Shown here piece by piece: positions 32,985 through 45,540 of a DNA stretch of 64,000 nucleotides (position 1 is the stretch's first letter; each line of letters opens with the position of its first letter). This DNA is from Lunularia cruciata (Eukaryota > Streptophyta > Marchantiopsida > Lunulariales > Lunulariaceae): positions 38,192,001 through 38,256,000 of the forward strand of contig OX419760.1 of NCBI GenBank assembly GCA_948567375.1, written 5' to 3'. The notes under the pieces were generated by a model. That model was given only the letters and a program-made list of their open reading frames with translations, was not told the origin of the DNA and did not search any database. The position numbers and the translations under genes were made by a program.

Positions 32985-34576
32985 TCTATTGTTACACTAT
33001 TTTCATATACCATGCTTGCATTGTATACAACACTCATATGGATTGAAAAAACTTTTCTAATGAAACAATAAACAATCATGCTTCCTATCTTATCTCAATA
33101 TGAAGTTAAAGCAAATAATAATGTAATTGATTCTTTACTTTGTAACATATAAGACTTATTTTATCTTAATAAATTCCTATGCATTGAAGAAGTTTGAGCA
33201 AGATAACAAAAATATGTATACTCTTTAACCACTTCCATCCATTAGTGAGCAAGCCTTATCATGGTGAAACCTTTGCTTTCTTTTCCTTGATAAATAGAAT
33301 CAAATTTTGCACAACAAAAGAGAAATTTAATTCAATGGATTGAAATGGAGAAAATCAGATTAGATTGTTGTTGTTCAACTTCATATACAAACTTGTACAA
33401 ACCACAAAACATAAACGTGAGAAAATTAAAACAATTTAAATTTTCATATGGTGAAAATTTTCAACATCCATATGCTCAAAATTTTATTTTATTCCTCTAT
33501 AACACTCCCTGTCCACATCATCACCATTTGCATATCACCACTCATGTTGATCAAAACAAGGTCATACTATGAATTCTTTTAAAAATTATTTTAATTATTT
33601 TATGTATACTCAAACAATTATTGTATTTCTATACTAACACTCTCTCTCCCAATTGCCACAACCCTTTTTTATCTCTTGCATTGTCACATAAACCTAGCAA
33701 CAATATGGGTTAAAAAAGGATGTTTTGGGGTTCCATAAAGATCATGTAAAGGGTTTTTATGGAAGGTCCATAAAATCTTATTGGGAGGCATATGAGGGGT
33801 CCTAAAAATATTTACAAGAGGTTGTATCTAGTTTTAAAACCTTTATTGGATATGAAAATGGTGACCCATAGGATTTTATGTGTTATGGGTACTTTTTATA
33901 AAAATTAACTAGCACCAATTAATGCAAGTCTATTTGAATTTGATGAAATGTACACTTTCCTTGTGGTGAGATTTGAACTCAATGACAAAGCACTCTTCAC
34001 TCATAATGAGTTTAGATTTGAGATTTGGAAATTGAGAAGAACCATAGTGGTATCACATTTGTGTATTTGAATTTGAGAAGAATTATGTCAGTGTTAGAAT
34101 TTGAGGATAATTTTTGGGAGCTTAATAGGTGGTGAAAATTTTGGGTATCAAATAATGTATTATCATTAGCATGGGTGGTAACTTGTTGCAAGGGAGATGA
34201 TTCTACTCTTTGATGTTTCATTATTGATAATTCTTGAATTGATATTCTCATGTTTTCCATGTTACTCTTTGCAATAGATGTTGGTGTATGAAAAGAGAGT
34301 CTAGATTGAAACCAAGAAGACCACTCTTATTTGAATATGTTAGTCATTGATATTTGATGAATAGATTGAACTTAACACAATAGGCATGATTTTTAATTAG
34401 CATGGTGACATAGGACTTGGAACATTAGATTAAGGCTTAGCTTATACTTCACATTGTACTTGCTCACAAGGCCTTTAGTAAGCATTTGCCCAAAGTCCTT
34501 TGCAAGACTCAAAAAATCATTGTTGGTGGTTGACAAATATTTTCAGCCATATCCCTCAAATGTACACAGAGAGAAA

Positions 34577-34634
<58 letters not shown>

Positions 34635-37600
34635 ATGAAATCTTTGCATTGAATCTATGATGGAGCATTGGTGTTGGTTGGAAGGTAGATAATTTCAATC
34701 ATAGATTGACTAACCAGGTTTTACACACTCTGACTCTAGTGAAATTCCACTTGATTTTGATCCCCATGCAGCTTTGAACACAACCAAATCATATTTTTGT
34801 CATTTTGGACCACTCAAACCAAAAGAATAATCCTTGTTCTACCGTCCCCAAGTTGTCATGACTAACCTTTAGATTTCTCCACAATTTCTCATTTTCTAAT
34901 ATGCCTTCATCTAAAGACATAGTTGTACATAAATTTTGGAGAGCACTAGACCATCTTGCAATATTTTTTGGTTACTTCCTATCACCATTAATATAAGATG
35001 TAATCCATCACACAAATTTACAATTTTTGTAATCAATTTGTGTTATCCATATTTGTAATCAATCTGTAGCAACAACTGTATATATCAATTGTGTAATCAA
35101 TTTGTATATGTGCAATGCAATGTGTATATATCAATTTGTAATAAATTTGTAGCAACAACTCCAACAAAGAGAAATATAATTGCTTCTTGTGGTGTGAAAA
35201 ATAGAACAATCGAACAACATGTTGAGCAAACCACAATTTTTCCTTTTGAAGGAGTGAGATGATTACCAAACTAATTTCCTTTCCAAAGCAGCTAAGAGCT
35301 AGCAAGAATTTCTATTTTCTCTTTAGATCCATCATTAACCAAGACAATCAAGAATTTTCCTTGCTTCATTCACCACCACATTTCTTGAATGTTATGCAAA
35401 GTTTCTTCTTGTCTTTTTGTAGGAGTTTCTAGCAAGCAAGAGTTATAATGAGTGCAAGTTTAGATCCTATCATATATAAAAAATGAGATATTTTTATCCA
35501 CTTCTACAAAATAGTCATAATCAAAGAAGGATTGAGTCTCAATGAAGATAATTTTTGCAAATCTACTACTAATGCTACAAACTTAAATACTAATCAAGTT
35601 TCTTTACATGCTACAAATGAAGCACTCCAATAACCTGCGTAGTGAAAAAAATCTATTGACAAACTACAATACATTTCCTAATTGTGCAATCTGTTTCTCC
35701 TATGGAAGTAAAACCAACAAACCAAATCTTATGACATATTTGTTATTAATCAAATACTATCCAAGAAAATTTATCTAATAGTTTTCAAGTGTGGCATCAA
35801 TGAAAATCATTCTTGTATGATGCTCTCATATGCATGGTCCGAGTAATTGTAGAAAATTCTAGTTTTGAACTTTGACCAAATTTTGATGGTTTTAACAATA
35901 GATGCATGTTATATGCAAAACTATGAAACAAATATCACATATTTTAGCAAGGTGTCATGATTAAATTTACATAGCCAATTCTAGATGAAAAAGCTACAAA
36001 GCCAAATCTAGATGATGTTATCAAGTATATTAGGGTTTTAGGTATATTAGGCTTTCAATTCTTTTGAAACAATGAGTACCGTATAGAATTGTAATCAATT
36101 TAGAATATGAAAGTTGTAGATTACCTTAGATATTGATTGTAATGACCATCTTTATAACCTCTAGAAGAAGCAGTAGCAAATTGATGAGTGGATAAACTTG
36201 ATGAAGAATGTTGGAGTTGCAAAAAATAGTATATGCAACTTTGAGTAGCATTAAATAAGAAGTAATATTTTGACCAAAGAAGTAAACCAAAATCTAGTAT
36301 ATTTAATAAGAGATAATCAGTAATGTGCTTTACAACCAAACCCTAATAACCCACCCAAAAAGAAATATGTAGAATGTAGTACATGCATGAGAAAAAAGAC
36401 TGAAAAGAACTCCTCATTTGAATGAAAGTCATGGAGGAAAGAAGAGAGGTGATAAGGTGTGGCACAACTTCTCTTTAAAGTGGTCAAAGTATTAATAAAA
36501 TAGGGAGTTGATGAGGAGGATGATAATATCTAAGTTAGATGTCTTTACTCTCCTACTTAGCTAACATCAAGGAATGATGGAGGTGATGATGCTCTAAGGA
36601 TAATGCATGGGACTATGAAGACTCAACAAGCCTACTGATGGTTGCCTTGACATACATTGTGTACTTACCTTAAACAAATTATCATTTCTCTTGCAAATGA
36701 TATGAATCTTGGAGGTAGTCCCTAGATGTCTTGATGTGCCTCTTTGAGCTAGTAGAGTAGGATCTACTAGGGAGAGAGGACTAATAATATCAATATAAGA
36801 GGGTGAGTGAGAAGAGATAAGAAAATGTAGAGCCTAAAAAATGGCATAAAGGCATAGGGGTCTTTGTCTAGGTAAGTCAAAGAGAAACTAGGGTCAAGAG
36901 AATGTAAACATGAGTAGGAGCTAGGTAGAGCTTGAATAGAAAGGAATGATTGGTGCATAGGTGTGTAAGAAGAGATGTGTTCTATGCTTTCATCCTTAGG
37001 CATTTGGATCTCCCTTTATGTTATGAAGTACCAACCTTTATTGAAGACAATCTAAACAAAACTATATGAGTTGATGATAAGGTAGAATATAAAGATAAAT
37101 TGGAAGAGTAAATGATAGTGGAAGAAAATGATCTTGAGGAGGTGATAACTTGGTGAAGGTAGGGCCAACATGCAAGACCAAAATAGATCAAGATCACCAA
37201 TTGCATATATAGGATTTGGATTATTTGATCAAAAGTATCAACTATGGTAATCTCTTTAAATCCTTATGCAAAAGAAAAAATAATCGTAAGCAATAATATT
37301 ACTCATTGATCCTCAATCCTTATAATAAAGAGAGACCAACATCAAAGATAAATAAACCTATATATAAAGATAGAAAAATGAGATAAAATAGAAGAATAGT
37401 TTTAAAGGGGCTGACCTATGAATAATAAAGATCACCATCCACAAGAGGGAAAATAATAGAAAAAAGAGACAATAATAGAATAATGATACAAAAGAGGTCT
37501 ATTTACAACCAATAAAGACCATCCTCTAAGACACAACTCCATTCTAAGCTCCAATCACAAACTCAATCTTGATTTCAACCTAAAATTTAACTTTTGTTTT

Positions 37601-38590
37601 AATCTTAAACTTAATCTTTACTCCAATATGAAAATTTATCTCTACCTAAACTTCAAGATAATTTATACAAAGGTTGTAATTTATAAAGAAGAAACCATTT
37701 TGGTGCTTATAAGGGTATAAAGATACCACGTTTATAACATTTATTACAAAATTTCTTATTGCAAATTTTGAACAATGCTATAGATTGGGAGTGTGGTGGT
37801 GAAATTCAAAGTGATACATGTGTCTTTTACCAAAATTGAGCATAGAAATTTCAACATTATCTCACATATTGCAAATAAAGATGTGTTGGACTTGTCTTTC
37901 ATCCAAGAAATACCTTTAAGGTTATACCTTTTGAGCATAAGTATCTAGAGCAACTCAAAAAGAAATCTCTCACACCCTCTCCAAATCTCTCTTTCACTCC
38001 ATAGATCACCCTTTCACTCTTGTATACAAAAGCCACTCCAAATATTTCATAAGGAAAACTGCACCGATATCAATACAGAAGGTCCTTCATTCATACCTAT
38101 ACTTACACATACACACTCAAAAGAGTCCTTTAGAGTTGAAGGTTCTTCCAAGCTCAACAACTAGTAATGGAACTCTCAAGTAGAAAATCTCATCTTTACT
38201 TATAATTATAGATAGTACACATTGAGCATTATTTAAGTCACTTACTCTACACTCCAAACACAATAAGAAATGGATGCCTTATCTTTCTTAAACCCCTCCT
38301 CATAATAACCAAAGGTACTTCAAGAGTAACTTGGTAATGTGGTAAAATCTATACTTTGCTTAAATTACTATTAGTAAAGAATATACCATGAGTAGAGCCT
38401 CATGTGGATTTGATCGTACATGCTTCTCTTTGAAATTTTAAACTATATTCCCTAAGAGTCTAGGATATTCTCCTTATTAAAAACTATATTTTAATTTAGG
38501 TTCAAGTTTAATTACTTAGCTTGATCTACCTTCATTATCAAAGCTACCTTACTTGGTCTCTAACACCCATTAGTGTGTATGATATATTGA
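32985..38590. other. anonymous AT-rich DNA
   Basis: Nothing I recognise as a gene or element over 5.6 kb. It contains a long TA microsatellite at 34581-34630 and a patch of imperfect short repeats (ATCAATTTGTA and GTAGCAACAACT motifs) at about 35030-35165. Confidence 0.4.
34581..34630. repeat. (TA)25 microsatellite
   Basis: Fifty bases of uninterrupted TA dinucleotide. Confidence 0.95.
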
Positions 38591-38599
38591 GATGTCTAG

Positions 38600-38900
38600 C
38601 TTGGAAGTGTGAGTTATTGAAATATAACATGCACTTTTGTTTTGAGTTTAACCAAGCTTCTAAATTAGCCATGATTAGCTAGAGTTTATTTGTTACTATT
38701 TCTTTCTCATTGAGTTTTCTAATGTGCAAGGTCTTGAGTCTTGAAGATAAATTTGAGTTTTAGCTTTAGAGAGGTGTCATGAAGTTTGTTTTCTTTTTTG
38801 TTTTGAGTCCATTTTGTACTACCTTAATAGCCATTAGAGGTATATCTTTAGTGAGAGACAATTTGACTCATAGGTTAAGTCAATAGGATTTTGGCATCTT
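38600..38900 (+). repeat. R3 LTR-like repeat, truncated copy
   Basis: Aligns by eye with the 3' part of the R3 repeat at 60960-61652: CATTGAGTTTTCTAATG, GTCTTGAGTCTTG, CTACCTTAATAGCCATTAGAGGT and TCTTTAGTGAGAGA blocks occur in the same order. The 5' part is missing or unrecognisable. Confidence 0.6.
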
Positions 38901-39697
38901 TTGTGTAGTAAGTCAATTTGATATACAAAGTCCAACAAGAAGATCATACTCTAAGTAATCTAGTACAAAACTCTTCAAAAGATCCACCTGTAATATCAAA
39001 TACTCTTAAGAGGTCACACTCTAATATAATCTAATTAAAAATTCTCAAGGTGGTGGCTTTATTGAGTATCTCATTACTGAAGTTAGATCATTCTTTCCTC
39101 TCCTTCTTTTAGGTACACTTACTTAGTTAGAGAGACCTCTAAATTAGTTAATTAGAATTAACTCAAGACTACCAAAATACTTTTAGAGACTAATGTAACA
39201 CCCTAAGGTTTTGTAATTCAACGCATCCTATAGTACTAGACACCTACCACCATAATTGGCAAAGGGCTACAAATAACTCTCTTTCACCTATCTATCTTAC
39301 ATACATCCTTATCTATTTGTAATACTCTTAATCCATTTTATCTATTTGTAAAACACGTTTTATAATTCTTTACAATTATTAATTTTTAATAACTTTAGTA
39401 CACCAAATCAACCTAGCAAAGCAAATTATTATAAAATCCATCCAATGGTAATTTGGCTTACTTATATATCTCTCCTTTTGAACATAATGTTGAAACTAGT
39501 ATGATCTGAAACTAGTTATGAAAAATCAAATTACTTATGCACTTAGGATTATTTAGACAATCACCTAAAAAAGTTTCACTTTAATTGTATAATAATTAAT
39601 CAGTGTACTATTATTTTTCCAAATGATATTATATTTTTATAATTGTCAATTTTTAAAAGAAAGATTTAATTGGAAATAAGATCTTGATAATCATTCT

Positions 39698-40109
39698 TGT
39701 AAAAGACCAAAACAGAGGAGAGAAATAGGAGAATGGAAACTCACATTGGGACACTTGAATGAGGGAAAACTACGAATGCCTAGCATGAGCTTTGGCTTTG
39801 GTATTTATAGGTAACATACAAGGCCCTTGAGAAGCTTCTCAAGAAGCTTCCTCAAGCCGCTTTCTTAGAGTGCAAGCCAAGTTAATTAGGAAGTTTCTCA
39901 AGAAGCTTCCTTCTAGAAGCCGCCTACTTGGCGTGCAAGCTAAGCTAGTTGGAAGCTTCTAGAAGCCACTTACTTGAGGTGCAAGCTAAGCTAACCAGGA
40001 AGCTTCCCAAGAAGCTTCCTAGATACTTATGGAATATTCTAGGCTAATTTGTCTTATGTGCTACTTCGTGAGCCTGACTGACTTCATCGCTAAACTCCAT
40101 ATTGTAACA
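39698..40109 (-). repeat. 3' LTR of chromovirus copy 2
   Basis: 412 bp, same length as its partner. Contains a three-module heat-shock consensus (39952-39964) and, in minus orientation, CTATAAATACC as TATA box. The final bases are TGTAACA where the partner has TGTTACA. Confidence 0.95.
39952..39964. promoter_or_regulatory. heat-shock-element consensus in the LTR
   Basis: GAAGCTTCTAGAA, three contiguous alternating modules, the minimum canonical site. Confidence 0.5.
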
Positions 40110-40118
40110 TATTCCCCC
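40110..40118 (-). other. polypurine tract of copy 2
   Basis: GGGGGAATA on the minus strand, immediately before the 3' LTR. Confidence 0.75.
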
Positions 40119-40139
40119 GCCGCTAGTTGGTGACGTCCT

Positions 40140-40340
40140 CGTCGCCAGTGAAGCTTCAAATTCCTGGATGGCCGTCTGTGCATTGTGGAGGTGAGAAAGA
40201 GGTTCCCATGTGGCATCATGAAGGGGATACCCTTTCCAAAGGACCTTGTACTCCGTATGTTGGCGACGGCCTTGTTGAATGTGGCGACGCGCAAGGATAC
40301 GATCAACTTCGTACTCCTCATGATCATTGATAGGGATAGG
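40140..40340 (-). pseudogene. chromodomain of chromovirus copy 2
   Basis: Minus-strand translation gives HEEYEVDRILARRHI, EYKVLWKGYPLHDATWEP and HNAQTAIQEFEAS, an uninterrupted chromodomain with the aromatic and TWEP positions kept. It is in a different frame from the integrase frame upstream. Confidence 0.85.
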
Positions 40341-40665
40341 AAGAGGCGGAGGTTGGACTCAAGAGGAAAAGGAAGAGGGGTTCGGAACAAAGGGTTTCAA
40401 CTTGGAAACATGAAAGACAGGATGGATACGCATGTGGCAAGGCAAGACGATAAGCAACAGGAGAGACAATTTGGGTGATACCAAAGGGTCCTATCCAATT
40501 AAGGGCAAGTTTACAAACTTGGGTATCAAGTGGGAAAGAAAGGTTACTAGAGGATAGCATGACTTTATCACCGACTTCAATGGTGAGATCTCGACGATGG
40601 TGGTCCGCATATTGTTTTTGGCGATTCTGAGCAACAAGGAGGTGAGACTTGGCTTGTTGGAGAGA

Positions 40666-41646
40666 TTAGGATATAGTGGTCAAGAATGTGGAAGTATGAG
40701 GAACATGAGATGGAGGGGGAGCAAGAAGAGAATCTGGAACAAACGGATCTTGGCCAAAATTGAGAAAGAAAGGAGAGAATCCGGTGCTTGCATGTTTGGA
40801 ATTGTTGTAGGCAAATTCGGCAGCGGCAAGACATTCTTCCCAATTGGTATGGTGGACATTGACAAAGTTATGCAACATATCCTCCAATGTACGATTTGCA
40901 CGTTTGGTTTGTCCATCAGTTTGAGGATGATAGGCCGTGGACAAAGCAAGCTTGGTGCCAAGTATCTGAAAGAGTGCTTGCCAAAACTTCCCGGTAAAGC
41001 GAGGATCATGGTCGGAGATGAGTATGCATGGCATTCCGTGATGCTTGAAGACATTGTCGAAGTAGATTTGCGCTAAGGTTGGAGCATCCACGGTATCACA
41101 GGTTGGTGCCAAGTGGATTTGCTTACTAAGCTTATCCACAAACACCACGATGGCGGTGTGTCCTTGTTTTGTCTTTGGCAAGGATGTGATGAGATCCAAG
41201 CTCACATGCTCCCAACGAGCTGATGGAACGACAAGTGGTTGAAGGAGTCCACCCGGCTTCTGGTTGCTGGCCTTGTTACGTTGGCAGCTCTCACACGATC
41301 GGACAAATTCTTGAACATCTCGTGTCATGTTGGGCCACCACCATTGACGTTGGAGGGTACCTAAGGTCTTGTCCACACCCATGTGACCAGCGATGGGTAA
41401 ATCATGGGCTTCTTGAAGGTGCACAAGTCGAAGATCACCTTTGACTGGAACATAGATCTGGTCCGCATGGAATAGAAGGCCTTCCTTGAAGGAGAAGGTG
41501 TTGTACTCTTTTTCACCTTTTGTTAGCCAACCATGTACCATATGGAAGAAGGGATCTTGGTGTAGAGCTAACCGAAACTTGTTATGAATCTTGGGATCAA
41601 CTGACACCGTCATAATTGCTGTTGCAATGAGAGGAAGAGACTTCAA
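40666..41646 (-). pseudogene. integrase of chromovirus copy 2
   Basis: An open frame of 326 codons. The N-terminal HHCC finger is complete (HLQEAHDLPIAGH...CESCQRNK, about 41450-41250). The catalytic core shows SLDLITSLP, ISDHDPRF and AYHPQTDGQTKRANRTLED, so D, D and E are all present. Integrase inserts the cDNA into the genome. The frame is cut off from RNase H upstream and from the chromodomain downstream by stops. Confidence 0.9.
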
Positions 41647-41655
41647 ATCAGGTCA

Positions 41656-43029
41656 TCGTGATAGAGCATCAGGGATGACATGGAACCGACCTGGTTTGTA
41701 ATCAAGTTTGATGTCAAACAATTGGAGTTGCTCTTCTTATCGATGATGTTGACTCTTCATGTGCTCTAGGTGTAAGGTTTGCAACAATGGCTTGTGATCA
41801 GTTTGCATGATCACTTGTTTCCCCAAGAGATAATGCCTCCATACCTTGGTGGCATATACCATTGCAAGTTGTTCCCAATCTCGAGTAGAGTAATTTCTTT
41901 CAGCTGTATTTAGTTGGAGAGACACAAAGGCAATAGGATGTAGTCCATTTGGAAATTCTTGTTGCAACACACCTCCAATTGCAAAGTTAGAAGCATCAAA
42001 ATCAACCACACAAGGTAGTTGAGGATCATATGGTTGAAGAATGGGTCTTGAAGACACCATATGCTTTAACTTCTGGAATGCTTCTTCATGCTTGGTGGTC
42101 CATTGGAAGCTTGAGTTCTTTCCCAAGAGGTCAGTCAATGGTGCAGCCACGTGAGCATAATAGTGGATGAACCGTCGGTAAAAACTGGCCAATCCATTGA
42201 ATGCTCGTACTTTGGTAGCATCCTTTGGGGTAGGCCAATCAGTAATGGCCTTGATCTTCTCTTCTTCCATTTTGATCTCCTCTGATGAGATCTTATGACC
42301 CAAGAAGGTAACCTCCTTTTGCCAAAAAGCACATTTTGACTTCTTGCAGTAAAATTTCCACTGTCATAGTCATCTTAAGACTTCTCACACATGATTCCTG
42401 TGTTTTGCCTCTGTCCTACTATAGATTATGATATCATCTAAGAACACTACCACAGATTGATCCAATAGACCCTCCAACACCCGATGCATCTGATCTTTGA
42501 AGACTGCTAAAGCATTAGGGAGTCCGAAAGGTAGAACTCTCCACTCAAAATGTCCATACCTTGTGCAAAAGGTAGTCTTTTGCACGTCCTCTCCTTCAAT
42601 AGGAATTTTCCAATAACCGCTATAAAGATCTAGCTTGAAAAAGTAGCGTGCTCCACTTAATTGATCAAGCAGGTCATCAATCCGAGGCAAGGGATATGCG
42701 TTCTTCATGGTTTGCTTATTGAGCCCACGGTAATCAATACAGAAACGAAGTCCTCCATCCTTCTTTGGAACAAATAGTACCGGTGCTCCCCACGGAGAGG
42801 TACTATGTTGTATGAAATCCTTCTCCAACAACTCTATAAGTGTTGTTTGCAACTCCTCCAACTCCTTTGGTGAGAGCCGATAGATTGGTCTACTCATTGG
42901 AGTACTCCCTGGCAATAACTTGATCTTGAAGGGCATACTTTGATCAGAGGGTAATCCCTTTGGCAGATCATCCGGAAACACATCTGCAAACTCCTGAACT
43001 ATCCAATCAATTGTTGCTTGATGCGGCAC
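41656..43029 (-). pseudogene. RT and RNase H of chromovirus copy 2
   Basis: Reverse transcriptase from 43029: [70 protein letters not shown] and [11 protein letters not shown] (the YxDD box as FLDD, near 42435) appear in canonical order. A stop at 42385 and a short damaged stretch follow. RNase H (42303-41737) has VVDFDASNFAIGGVLQQ, ERNYSTRDWEQLAMVYA and TDHKPLLQTL, then a stop before the connection to integrase. Confidence 0.92.
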
Positions 43030-43704
43030 CTAGCACTCCTCAGATTGTTCTTGTGCAATCGGCTTGATCCACAATGCAAATACAAACTTATCTTCCTTTA
43101 AAGCTTGCTCTATGGCTACTTCATTAACAAACTTCCCTTCTAGGGACTCATCTCTCTTCCAAGCTTGCTCCATGGTTGCCTTCTTGGCAAACTTCCCATC
43201 TTGGGACTCATCTCCCTTCCAGATTTTCTCTATGGCTACCTTCTCAACAAACTTCTCATCTTGGGACTGACTATTCTTAGGTGTCTTACTCAGAGGTGCC
43301 AAACAACCTAATCGGAAATTCCTACCTTGGTGTTGTACTTGAATTTGACGTTGGGTCCAATCAAATTGAACCTTATGACGTTCAAGCCAAGGTAGACCCA
43401 GAATGATATCATAGTGTAGAGGTGCCACTACAAACCTCATACACTCCAAATACTCCTTTCCAATCTTGAAGGTAATAGGATGCGAGGTGCGGAATGCAGA
43501 ACCTTTTCTACCATCCGCCATCATCAAACTACTTCCAATCACGGGCTTGATAGGAATACCCAATTCCTTTGCTACTTGCATAGATATGCAATTCTCTGAA
43601 CTTCCAAAATCAACCAAAATCCTACAACCCCAAATAGATATCATACCTTGCAAGTGAAGCAAACTTGCATAGGTTGAGCCTTCAATCCCATTGGAACTAA
43701 TCAA
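43030..43704 (-). pseudogene. protease and linker of chromovirus copy 2
   Basis: ILVDFGSSENCIS marks the protease active-site loop, with D-S-G changed to D-F-G. DIILGLPWLERHKVQFDW is the C-terminal signature. The linker before RT has three or four degenerate copies of a segment of about 20 residues containing SQDGKF or SLEGKF and ending in a run like EQAWKRDE. A single TAG at 43030-43032 separates it from the RT frame; copies 1 and 3 have sense codons there, so it is a point mutation. Confidence 0.85.
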
Positions 43705-43796
43705 GCTCCTTGTAGGCGGCTCAAAATCTCCTACTAGGATTCTTTGTTTCCTTGATCATTCTGTTCCACAAACTCCATCTGGGCAACTTGTTGAGG

Positions 43797-44629
43797 TCAC
43801 CCATTCCTAAGTGGACATTTAGCAATGCAATGTCCAACTTGGCAACAATAAAAGCAACCTCCATTTTGTCGTAATCTTTCTCTATCTGCTGTGTCAAGTG
43901 GTTTTTGTTGGATAGCATCAATCTCCATTGGTACCGGTTCTTCCACTCGTGGTATTGGTAGGTTTTCTGTAGGTCGAGGTCGAGACCAAGTTGTTGCAAC
44001 TAAGGAATCAAAATGCTCAGCCAATTGCATGGCTTCTTCTATGTTCTGTGGCTCTCGCATGGTCACTTCCAATCTGGTTTGTGACTTCAATCCTTGCACA
44101 AATCGATCCAGAACTTCACCTTCTTGGATATCTGGAATTTGCATGATGATATTCTGAAATTGTGTGATGTAGCTTCTCACTAAGCCAATCTGCCTCAACT
44201 CCGCCAATTTATCTTGTGCAGCTCAGGTGGTATTTATAGTTTGAAATCGACCAAGTATTGCATCCTTGAATTCTGCCCATGTCAAAATTGGTGTAACAAT
44301 TTGTCGTTCAGCTCTTTCTACTCGGAATTGCCACAAAGTTTTACCACGCCATCCAACTGGCTAGAAGCCAAGAGAATTTGTTTCCGCTCATCTTGAAGAT
44401 TGGTAGCTTCAAAGTAATGTTCACAGTCAAACACAAAATTCTCCATTATGCTTGGAAGATTCTTGCCTTCAAACACCTTGGGTTTTGGAAATTGAATGCG
44501 ATCTTCTCCATCTTGAACTGGCGCTCTGTCTATCTGTTCTTGTCGTTGCTGGTCTCATTCATCCAACAATCGAGTAAGATGCTCAATTTATTGTTGCATT
44601 GCAAGGATAACATCCGGTATTGCCGCCAT
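43797..44629 (-). pseudogene. gag of chromovirus copy 2
   Basis: Starts at the ATG 44627-44629. A TAA lies about 14 codons in, and further stops and a frameshift follow, then an open C-terminal part from 44207. This has the CCHC knuckle CFYCCQVGHCIAKC and ends PLRNG at a stop, exactly the end point in copies 1 and 3. Confidence 0.85.
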
Positions 44630-44887
44630 TGCTACTACTCTATTCCACTACCCTCAATTTATCTAGTTGATTAACATATAGATACAACACATCCACCGTT
44701 CTCTATAAGTTACAACTGGAAGTATCAAGGGTTCCTCTGACATGGTGATCATATGTAGAAAATCCTGCACAAAGCATGAGGTGATAAATTGTGTGAAACG
44801 ATGCTTTGGTAATATCTGGATATGAAAGTCCCAATGGTTTGGCGGAAGTGGATTCGGTGGTCCATAAATTCCATCCATCCCATTCTT

Positions 44888-44899
44888 GCTCTGATACCA
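44888..44899 (-). other. primer-binding site, initiator-Met tRNA
   Basis: On the minus strand this reads TGGTATCAGAGC, the exact plant initiator-Met site, one base inside the 5' LTR. Confidence 0.92.
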
Positions 44900-44900
44900 A

Positions 44901-45312
44901 TGTAAAAGACCGAAACCGAGGAGAGAAATAGGAGAATGGAAACTCACATTGGGACACTTGAATGAGGGAAAACTCCGAATGCCTAGCATGAGCTTTGGCT
45001 TTGGTATTTATAGGTAACATACAAGGCCCTTGAGAAGCTTCTCGAGAAGCTTCCTCAAGCCGCTTTCTTAGAGTGCAAGCCAAGTTAACTAGGAAGTTTC
45101 TCAAGAAGCTTCCTTCTAGAAGCCGCCTACTTAGCGTGCAAGCTAAGCTAGTTGGAAGCTTCTAGAAGCCACTTACTTAAGGTGCAAGCTAAGCTAACCA
45201 GGAAGCTTCCCAAGAAGCTTCCTAGATACTTATGGAATATTCTATGCTAATTTGTCTTATGTGCTACTTCATGAGCCTGACTGACTTCATTGCTAAACTC
45301 CATATTGTTACA
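44901..45312 (-). repeat. 5' LTR of chromovirus copy 2
   Basis: 412 bp from TGTTACAATATGGAG to CTTTTACA on the minus strand. Promoter features in order: GAA/TTC module arrays, including the three-module site at 45155-45167, then CTATAAATA at 45005-45013 about 145 bp downstream. Confidence 0.95.
45155..45167. promoter_or_regulatory. heat-shock-element consensus in the LTR
   Basis: GAAGCTTCTAGAA in the promoter-proximal U3 of the youngest copy. Additional GAAGCTTC palindromes flank it on both sides. Confidence 0.55.
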
Positions 45313-45540
45313 ATTCTAGCTCTAATAAATTGGAGAATTTGCAATAATAAAAATATAAAAGGAGACCAAAAGATATCCTCAATAGAGTGCTTGATCACAA
45401 TATATGTCCAAAATCATCATAGGTAATAAACAAGAGTGTTTTTTACTCCTTTTCAACCTACCTTAACCCATCATAGCCATAACCATCTTATCAAATGCAA
45501 GGGAGTTCTTGAGTGCAAGAAGACATTACTTCTGATTGTG

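Larger units (their letters stand above)
39698..45312 (-). mobile_element. Ty3/gypsy chromovirus, copy 2 (best preserved)
   Basis: A full-length 5615-bp element on the minus strand with two 412-bp LTRs and a perfect target duplication ATTCT (39693-39697 and 45313-45317). All expected domains are present in order, and long frames survive, but the gag has an early stop and pol has several stops, so this copy cannot make a full polyprotein. I count about 11 differences between the LTRs (near 2.7 percent), so it is younger than copies 1 and 3. Confidence 0.96.

Noticed and set aside
40061-40390. 109-codon minus-strand frame over the chromodomain of copy 2
   Set aside because: It is a shadow frame; the chromodomain is read in another frame of the same strand.
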